A stretch of 64,000 nt of DNA, from assembly GCF_000497045.1 (NCBI RefSeq), contig NW_015961970.1, forward strand, positions 2,013,706 through 2,077,705, written 5' to 3'. A program made the position numbers and the translations under genes. Below the pieces are notes generated by a model, which had not been told where the DNA came from, searched no databases, and saw only the letters and a list, made by a program, of their open reading frames with translations. Within the stretch, counting starts at the first letter, position 1. Every line of letters begins with the position of its first letter. Source of the stretch: Kalmanozyma brasiliensis GHG001 (lineage: Eukaryota > Basidiomycota > Ustilaginomycetes > Ustilaginales). Shown piece by piece: positions 36,107-45,200 of this stretch.

Positions 36107-38716
36107 ATGGTTCTGCGCTGCTACAGTCGGCGGCACATTGTGCCTGCTGCTCGAGCATGGCAGCGACACATCTCGACAACCTCGTCAATAAGTGCAGCAC
36201 AAGCATCGACATCAACGACGCCAGAAGCGAAACATGCTCGAATCCGCAAGCCTGCTCCGAGCTCAAGTCAGCAACAGCCCGAGAGCTGGTCCTTCTTCTT
36301 TCCAGATCATCTGCCATGGAGTCGGAGAGCAACGCCTTCGTCACGCGCAAGGCATCCTCTCGTCAAGAAGCTCATCTCCGAGATCTACAGCACCTCGCGT
36401 GCGCCCGATGCTAACCGCGTATGGAAGGCCTACATGGACCTCAAGGAGGCGCAAGACGCCGGCCTTTCGGCCTCTTCCTCTTCGTCCACCGCGACTTCTT
36501 TGCTCACACAGCTGGAGCCGGTTCACTTGCAGCTCATCCTTCGCGCTATCGATCCTTCCGTCTCTCGGACCAGAAGCCTCGCTCGTGCTGAGAGCAAGCG
36601 TCATCAGAGCTTGCAGCAGCAGCAGTCTGCCTTGGCCAGCGGCAACGCCCCTCCCAGCATCTTGCTCGCTGAGCAACACGCCTCTCGACATGCGGGTAAG
36701 ATCTTTGACGCACAACATCCCGTACGCGAATACATGCGCCGCGTCCAGATCATCTTTCGCGACATGAGGCTCCACTCGTCCATCGTACCCGCCACGAGTT
36801 CTGCCGTCGAGTCTGTCCCCGACCTCGCCGACTACAACCACGTCCTTTCACGTCTAGCCTCGGGCGGCCACATTGGTCCTATGTCGTCCATCTGGAACGA
36901 GATCTCTGCCCTCTCAGCTAAGTCAAGCTCTACAGGAGTCCATCCCAACGGACACACATATCGGGAGCTCATGGTCGGGCTGAGCCGACACGCCACCGAA
37001 CAGATCGAGAGGGTGCAAAAGGACGAGGCCTCCAAGACATTGAACTACTCGGGCAAGAAGAAGCAGCTCGAAAAGTCGGCCAGAGCTGCTGCCTCCGGAG
37101 CTGCAAAGTATGGACAGATCTTGGCTCCGTCCGCGAGAGCCGCTGCCATTCTTGCAGCTCTTCGTACCATGGCTCTGCTCAAGGACATGAAGGATCACTC
37201 GGTTACGCCAAATCACATCACGCTCGACTTTGCTGCCAGGACTCTGCGGCTGGCAGGACACATTGACGGACTTCACTTGCTCATGCAGCAGGCCTACGGC
37301 ATCGACCTCACCACGCCCGACTCTGCCAGCGCCGTACAGAAGGAGCAGCAAGGCATCGCACCCACCACACATACCCTCAATACCCTCCTCATGGCGCTCG
37401 GCGAGCAGAGCAGCGTGCCAGAAATGGTCGCAGCATTTGAGACCGTAGCCAAGCCTCTTCCGTCCGGCACATCTAGCGCAGATGACTCGGCGTCCGGAGA
37501 AGGCGTCTTCTCCACCAACTGGAAGGACATCTTCAGCAGCATGCGTGACCGCGACGGCGAGATTGCACAGCAATCCGGCAACACCGACGAGACGAGCGTT
37601 CCAGACGCCTTTGCGTACGCCTCACCACAGAGAATTGCACCCAACACAAAGACATTCGAAGTCTTGCTGCGCCACTGCTGCACCGAGGTGGATCCGCTCC
37701 GATCGCCAGTCGCTCTCAAGACGGAAGCAAACGCGGGCTCCATCTCCAGCATCGCAAAGGAATCAACTGAGAAGGCGCTCGCTGATATGCAGGATGGCGG
37801 ACAGCGCGCCCTCGAGATGGAGCGCAGAACGAGAGGCGCCTATGCTCTGTTTGCAAAAGCGCTGTTGTCCGAAGCCTTGGACAGGTCGGCAGAGCTGCTG
37901 TGCGTTACAGCAAGCAATCTCGGTGTCGAGATCTCGAGATCGGAGCAGGCCGCAACCGAGGCAGACGAGGCAGCCAGTGCCGAGGACCGAGCCAGCTCCG
38001 CCGCCATCGCCTCGACGCAGCCACGGCCGGAGCATACAAGCTTCGCTGTTGCCCCGGGTCGAGCGATGGATGCCGACTTTGTTCCGATTCTCGAGCCGCC
38101 CGCCTTCTCTGTTACCGCCACGATGGTGCAGCCTTTTATCGCACTCGCCTCTTCACGCAAGAGCATTGGAGAGCTGCGATGGGTCCGTTCCATCCTGGCA
38201 AAGGCTTTGGAGAACAAGGCGGCAGAAGCACAAGTGATCGATGCAGCATGGCGAACCTACTCGGCTCGCTTCGCAAAGGCGCGTCAGCTTGCTGCAGCAC
38301 AGAAAAGCGGCAACGAGCCTGCTTTGGAAGGTCTGCAAGACTTGGAGCCATTGCGATTGAACGAAGGAAGGCCCAACGAGGTTCACGCCTTCCTCAAGCT
38401 ACTGCGACAACAACACCGACTCGCTTCGAAGCAAGCGCAGGAGCTCGAGTGGCTGCTGTACGATCGACTCGATGAGCGTCTGCACGATCTGGCCACGAAC
38501 AGGACTCGGCGAAAGATCCAGCGCGTGCTCAACCACCGAGAACAGAAAGTGCGCGCCGAGAGGGATAGGTTCGAGGAGCAAGAGCGCGAGATTGCGCGCA
38601 AGAAGCAGGCTATCGAAGCTAGGAGGCTGAGAGAGCTGCAGAAGCAACAGCAAGAGGCTCAAGAAGCATCCGTCGACCAGAGCAGTTCACACATGGCCTC
38701 GACGGCCTCGGCATAG
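36107..38716 (+). CDS. Predicted mitochondrial pentatricopeptide-like protein
   Basis: An 869-residue intronless protein. The N-terminus (VLRCYSRRHIVPAARAWQRH) is Arg-rich, lacks acidic residues and is followed by Ser/Thr-rich sequence, as in mitochondrial presequences. The body is alpha-helical with PPR-like units, for example DYNHVLSRLASGGHIGPMSS, VTPNHITLDFAARTLRLAGH and THTLNTLLMALGEQSSVPEM. Such proteins usually bind organelle mRNAs and support their processing or translation. The C-terminal 90 residues are a highly charged helix (RKIQRVLNHREQKVRAERDR and on), likely coiled coil or RNA-contacting. I cannot name an orthologue. The PPR assignment rests on the pattern, not on an alignment. 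A mitochondrial ribosome or translation-activator role is inference. Confidence 0.66.
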   Translation: MVLRCYSRRHIVPAARAWQRHISTTSSISAAQASTSTTPEAKHARIRKPAPSSSQQQPESWSFFFPDHLPWSRRATPSSRARHPLVKKLISEIYSTSRAPDANRVWKAYMDLKEAQDAGLSASSSSSTATSLLTQLEPVHLQLILRAIDPSVSRTRSLARAESKRHQSLQQQQSALASGNAPPSILLAEQHASRHAGKIFDAQHPVREYMRRVQIIFRDMRLHSSIVPATSSAVESVPDLADYNHVLSRLASGGHIGPMSSIWNEISALSAKSSSTGVHPNGHTYRELMVGLSRHATEQIERVQKDEASKTLNYSGKKKQLEKSARAAASGAAKYGQILAPSARAAAILAALRTMALLKDMKDHSVTPNHITLDFAARTLRLAGHIDGLHLLMQQAYGIDLTTPDSASAVQKEQQGIAPTTHTLNTLLMALGEQSSVPEMVAAFETVAKPLPSGTSSADDSASGEGVFSTNWKDIFSSMRDRDGEIAQQSGNTDETSVPDAFAYASPQRIAPNTKTFEVLLRHCCTEVDPLRSPVALKTEANAGSISSIAKESTEKALADMQDGGQRALEMERRTRGAYALFAKALLSEALDRSAELLCVTASNLGVEISRSEQAATEADEAASAEDRASSAAIASTQPRPEHTSFAVAPGRAMDADFVPILEPPAFSVTATMVQPFIALASSRKSIGELRWVRSILAKALENKAAEAQVIDAAWRTYSARFAKARQLAAAQKSGNEPALEGLQDLEPLRLNEGRPNEVHAFLKLLRQQHRLASKQAQELEWLLYDRLDERLHDLATNRTRRKIQRVLNHREQKVRAERDRFEEQEREIARKKQAIEARRLRELQKQQQEAQEASVDQSSSHMASTASA

Positions 38717-39249
38717 AAAGCAATGCACTTCAACATACTCATACCATCTTCGGTACCGACTCGAAAGTGTCTCATGAGCAACAGTGAAGGGTCGACTGAT
38801 AACGACCGTCGACCACACCGCAACAGATTGAACGGTCCCTGCTGCGCCTGACTGGGAGTGAAGAAGTGGTCTCGTCACGGTGTGAGGATGAAGACTGTTG
38901 AGGGTGAAGACGGTTGGTGGACGCGCGTAAAGATGCCAGCCGAGCGAAGGGTCTCTCGAAAACCTGCCAGGCCACGTCTCACGAGCGAGGCACGACGGGA
39001 AACGCACCGGCCACTTCAACGGCCAAAAAGATGAAGCTGCACAAGGATCTTCTCAAGGGTCTTTGTTCGACTCCGCTTCCTCTCTCCTAGCATCCCTCCG
39101 AACAGTTACCTGTCGACCTCCATCCCTTCATCGACCACACCCTCGACTTCAGTCTCTTGCCGACCGCACGGTCGATGTTCCGCGCGTCACGCTCATCGTC
39201 CTAGGATCTGTGTCGATTCAGAGAAGTATCACCTAAGAGCGCAAGCACA
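38717..39249. promoter_or_regulatory. Upstream region of the golgin-like gene
   Basis: A 533-bp spacer between two plus-strand genes. The last 200 bp before the ATG are C/T-rich, as is common in leaders of highly expressed fungal genes. No other feature was seen. Confidence 0.4.
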
Positions 39250-42200
39250 ATGGCGGACGCAGAGGCAGCCGAGCGAGCCGCAAAGGCCGCTCGCGCCAGA
39301 GCCAAACTCAAGAAGCATCAAGCGCAGAAGAAAGCAGCCGCAGAAGCTGAGGCAGAAGGGAGTGCCACTCCTCCTGCCGACAAAGAAGCCGTCGAACCAG
39401 AGCCAGCCGCCGATACGGCCATCTCGATACCGAAGGCGGCGGCGGCTGCTGCACCTTCGCAAGCTGAAGCGACAGAGTCGTCTGAGAGCAAGCTGAACAA
39501 TGGTGTGAAGGCCGCCGGGGTCTCTGATCACAGTGCTGAGCTGAACGAGGCTCAGCGCAGGATCGAATCGCTCTCTGCCCAGCTCGAAAGCACACAAGAA
39601 GATCTCAAGAAGGCGACAGAGCAGGCTTCAACCCTTGACAGCCAGCTGAAGCAGCACAAAGAAGAGGCCAAGTCTTCGGCAGCGGCCTCGGAGCAAGCGA
39701 GGAAGACAGCGACCGACAAGATCGAGCAAGATCTGAAGCAGCAGCAGGCAAAAGCAGCAGAGCTCGAGAAGGAGGTCGAGAAACAGCGGGACCTTCTGCA
39801 ATCTTCAGAGAAGGAGGCAGCTGCATCGAAAAAGGCGATCGCTGATCTGGAAGCGTCGCAGAAGAAAGCCGCTGATAGCACGAAGGCGCTCCAGGATCGA
39901 CTCAAAAGCATCGAATCCGACCATCACAAGGCGCAGAATCAGTCGTCAAAGCTCGAGACCAAACTATCAGACCTTCAGAAGACGAGCGACAAGGCTTCTG
40001 CAGATGCAAAAGAGACAGCCGCGAAACTCAGGGAGGCCGAAAGCAAGATCAGGGATGCCGAGGCGAAGAGCCTCTCAGAAGCCCAGAACGCGAAGCAGCT
40101 CGAGCAAGACAAGGCCGGTCTACAACGCAGCGTACAAGAGCAGACGAAGGAGGCAGATGCGCTGCGCCAAGACCTCCAGAAGCGGCAAGCTGCGATCCAG
40201 AATCTCGAAAAGAAGCTCGCCGATCCGTCGAAAGCCAACCAGATTCAGTCGCTGAACAAGCAGGTGGCCGAGGCCAAGGAGAAGATCTCGAGCCTCGAGA
40301 CCGACCTGCACGGCAAAGATCAGAGTCTCAAAAGCTCGGCCGCTGGCAGCGAGAAGCTGACGGCGCAAGTCAAAAAGCTCGAGGAAGATGCCAAGACGAC
40401 ATCAATGACTCTCGCCACTCTCGAGGGCAAGCTTGCCGAATCCACAGCCCGTGAAGCCAAGATCAAGTCCACTTTGCAACAGAGCGAGGACAAGAACGCG
40501 GACCTCGAAACATCGCGAGACGAGCTGGAGAAGAAGCACGCCAAAGCCGAAGCCGACATTCAAAGCTGGACGAAGAAGGCAGAAGCGCATGCCGAATCGC
40601 TCGCAAAGAGCGAAAAGCAAGCGACCGCCGTCCGAGGTCGTGCTGACGCGGCCGAGACGGAGGTCTCTGCGTTGCGAAAGGAAAAGGATCAGCTCACTGC
40701 TTCGGTCTCTGAGGTCAAGAAGCAATTTGACTCGCTCACGCAGGAGAACAAGAGACTCGAGCAAGCCAAGGAAGATGCGCTGAGCACCTCCCAGCAGTCG
40801 GACAAGGAGAAGGCGACCGAGATCATAGATCTCAAGAGCAAAGTGCAGCAGCTCGAGGACCAAGCCAAGAAGGACAGCAAGGCGGCATCGCAGCTCTTAG
40901 AGGACGCCAAGTCGCAAGCAAGCAAATCTGCGAAAGAGGTTCAGGATCTCACTGCTTCGCTCAAGGCGTCGCAAGACAAGGTGAAGGATGCCGAGAGTCA
41001 GCTCGGAGAGCGCGACAGCACCTTGTCCGCCGCAAAGGAGCAGCAGAAGTCGACGGAGCGAGATCTCGTCACGGCTTCAGCAGAAGCGCAGAAGGTCACC
41101 AAAGAGCTCGAGTCCATCAAGCTGCAGCTTTCGACGTCCGAGAAGCAACGCACAGAGTCTGCAGACACGATCACGGATCTGAAGGAACAACTCAGCAAGT
41201 CGCAGAGCAACCACAAGGACCTCTCCGCGTCATCGGACAAGGTGCAGAAAGAGCTGGCAGCGTCGAAGAACGAGGTGTCCACCTTGCAAACCAAGGAGAA
41301 GGAGCTGCTCGCAAAGCACAAAGAGCTCGAAAGCGTCAACTCGATGATTCTCGAAGACCTGGCTATCTTGCGGTCCGAGATTGCTACGCACAAGACTGGC
41401 AATGCCGCCACTTCGAAGGAGCTCGCTTCGATCACCTCGAAACACGATCAGGCTCAGCGCGATTTGCAGCAAGCGCAGAAGGATCTGCAAGGGGCACACA
41501 CCACCAGGGCTGAGCACGAGAAGTCAATAGCGGACCTGACGTCGCAGCTCAGCACGTCTAAGGGCGAGAGCGGCAAGGTGCAGGACGCAATCAAGAGCTT
41601 GCAGGCCAAATTCGAGGCGGAAGCCGAAGCGCGCAAGCAATCTCAAGGAGAGGTGGAGCAGACTCGGGCGGAGCTTGCTGAGGCTGTCAAGCGGGGTGAT
41701 GAGCTGGACACGCGACTCCGCTCACTCACATCTGAGCTGGACGAGTCCAGAGCCGATCACCAGAAAGCGGCGTTCACTGCGTCGGATCGACAGAAAGATC
41801 TCGACTCTGTGAAGAGCCAGGCTGCAAAGACCAGTGCAGAGCTCAAAGACGTCAAGGCCGCCCTCGCTCAATCTGAGAGCGCTCTCAAGACGCTCGAGGC
41901 TGAGAAGCAGGAAGCCAACAAAGCTATCTCGACCCTCCGCGAAGAGCAATCAGCGTCCGAGGAGAAGGTGAAGAGCCTGACCGCTGACCTGGATCAAGCG
42001 AGAAGCGATCACGGCGACGCCGTGGGCGAGTCGCAGAAGCATCAAGCTGCTTCGGCACAAAAGGACAAGGAGCTTTCACAAAGCAGCGAGAGAATCGCAG
42101 CGCATGAGGCGACCATCGCTGCACTCCAAGACAAGCATAGCGGTCTCGAGAGATCCGCAGCTCAGCTCGCTGAGGCCAAAGCTTCGCTCGGACATGACCT

Positions 42201-45200
42201 CGAGGCGTCTCAGTCGGAAGCGCAGGCTCACAAAGCATCCGCAGAAGCCAAAGCCAAAGACATCGAGGATCTCGAAGCCAGACTGTCGACCTCCGAGACA
42301 AGCCTCACCAAGACTTCGGAAGAATTGGCTGCTGCCAAGTCACGCGGCGACGAGCTTGAAGCCAAAGTCCAGGCCACATCCAAGGACCTCAAATCGTCGC
42401 GATTGGAGTCGAAGGCCCACAACAAGTCTTCCGAGCAGAAAGCGGAGCAGATCAAGGTGCTTGAAGCGAGGATAGCCGACACGGACGCGAAGCTAGCCGA
42501 ATCAACGGATCGAGTTGCCGCCGCCGACGCGCAAATCAGGACGCTCGAGGGCAAAGTGGTAGATGGCGACGCCAAGCTCGCCCGTTCCGTTGACGAAGTG
42601 ACTGCTGCCAAGGAGCAGATCACGACGCTCCAAGCCGCGATCGCTGATAGCGAGGCAAAGCTCGCCAAGTCTGCTGACGATGTCGCCTCTGCGAACGCAC
42701 GGATTGAGGCGTTGGAAGCCAAGATCGCTGATGGCGACTCGAAGCTCGCTAAATCTGTCGGAGAAGCGTCTGCGACCAAGGAGCAAATCACGCAGCTCCG
42801 AGCCGACCTTCTTAGCACCGCAGAGGAGCTCAAGGCGTTCAAAGCTGAAGCCACCGCCAACCAAGCATCTGCCGACGCAAAGGCGAAAGACCTCGATGCG
42901 CTTCAGTCCAAGCTTCAGCAGTCGGAAAAGAAGTCAGCAGAACTCAACGACGAGCTGGCCACCACTCAGGCCCGCGCCAAGGATATCGAGAGCGAGCTTC
43001 AGTCGACGAGCAAGCAGCTCGAAGACATGAGCTTGGAAGCGGACGAGCACAGGTCCAAAGCAGAACAACTTGCAAGCCATCTCGAGACGGCTCGGGCGCA
43101 ACACTCTGAGCTCGAGCAAAAGCTGAAGGAGGCCGCTACGGCGCATGCGGATATTTCGAGCTTGTACGAGCAGAAGACCGCCGACCACGAGGCCGCCGAA
43201 GCTGAGCTGGAGAAGCAGCGTGCTCTCCTCAGCGAGAAGTCTAAGCACCACGAGGAGGCTCGCGCCGAAGCGATTGACTTGTCACGGAAGCTCAAGGAGC
43301 TGCAGAGCAACCATGACGATGCCACGCAGAATCTGCAAGACGTCCAAGATAAGCTCGAGGAAGCCAATGCTGCGCATGCCGACCTGACGAAACTTCACGA
43401 GCAGAAGACGGCGGATCACGAGGCTGCGGAGGCCGAGCTCGAGAAGCAGCGTGCCTTGGTCAGCGAGAAGACTTCCGCCCACGAGCAGGCTCGAGCGGAA
43501 GCCGTCGATCTCTCGCAGAAGCTTGAGCAGCTGCATGGAGAGCACGACAACGTCATCCAGAACCTGCGCGACGTTGAGATCAAGCTCAAGGACGCCCACG
43601 CGGCCCACGTAGACCTGTCAGAACTCCACAAACAAAAGACTGCAGACCACGAAGCCGCAGAGGCTGAGATCGAGAAGCAGCGCTCGCTGGTTGAACAAAC
43701 CTCGAACGAGCGCCAGCAGGCCCGAGTTGAAGCGACCGACCTGTCTCAGAAGCTGGGAGATTTGCAAGCTTCTCACACAGAGGTCCAACAGAACCTGCAA
43801 GACGTCGAAGGGCGGCATCAGGTGCTTATCGCTCAGCACGAGGAGCAGCATGAGGCTGCGGAAGCGCAGTCACAAGAGCTCCAGGCGGAGAAGGCAAAAA
43901 CTGCGGATCTCGAGTCCAGACTGTCCGAATCTATCGCCGCGCACGACAAGACGACCTCGGAGCTTAGGGTCGAGACCGAGAAGGTACGCGACTTGGAGAG
44001 CAGGCTCGGTTCAGCAAATGAAGAGATCGAGAAGCTCAACAAGCAGGTCGCTGCGAGCAACGAGGATATCAGCGCCAAAGTTGACAGCATTCGTGACCTG
44101 GAGAAGAAGCTCTCTACGGCACACGAAGAGATCACGGAGCGCAACGAGCAGGTCACTGCCGGCGATACGAGCCTCAAGGCCAAGCAAGAACAGATCGAGT
44201 CGCTTGAGCAGCAGGCGCAAGAGCGTGCCTCGAAGATCCAGGCTCTCGAGAAGGACTTGGCTGCAGCGCAGAAGTCGTCCAGAGATGCCAACCTCAAGCA
44301 CAAGGCTGCGGTGACGGCAGCATCAAAGCAGCTGGAGGCGCTGAAGGCAGAGCACGAGAAGGCCAGGGCTGAGCACGCAGATGCTCTCGCCCAAGCGACC
44401 GAGGAGCACGAAGCTGCGGCCAAGACTGCCGCTGAAGAGCTTGATGGCATCAAGACAGAGTTGGAACAGGCTCGGGCTGATCATGCCGCAGCGATTGCGA
44501 AAGCAGAGGAGGAGCATCAAGCCGCTGCTGAGGCAGCTGCGAAGGAGCTTGAAGACCTCAAGGCTGACCACGCGGCCGCGCTAGCAGAGGCATCCGAAGA
44601 GCATGCAGCTGAAATCGAGGCTGCAGTGGACGAGCTCGAAGAGGCGAAAGCAGACCACGCCAAGGCACTCGCTACAGCGTTGCAAGAGCACCAGGCTGCG
44701 ATCGACGCTGCGTCCAAAGAGCTCGACGATACGAAGTCTCAGCATGCAGACGAACTCACCAAGGCAATGGAAGAGCACGAAGCTACGAAGGAAGCCGCGT
44801 CGAGAGAGCTCGGACGGACGAAAGCCAGTCACGCTGCTGCGCTGACCAAAGCGTCCGAAGAGCACGAGACAGCCACGCAGGCTGCAGCAAAACAGCTGCA
44901 GGAGCTGCAGGACGAACACGCTCGCGCACTCTCACAATTGTCCGACGAAAAGGAAAGTGCAGCTGCGGCTGCTGACAAGCAGATCCAGACGCTCCAATCG
45001 GAGCTCGAGAAGGCCCAAGCGGAACTTGCACAGGCCTCAGCTGCCGCTACACAGCAGATAGAAGGTTTGCAAGCGGATTTGTCGAACCTCGAAGCGGACC
45101 ACGAGAAGGCTACGGCAGAGTATGCTGAGTCGAGTGCACTCGCATCGAATAAGCTCGAGGATCTTCAAGCCGAGTTCGCCGCGGCCAAGCAAGAGCACGC

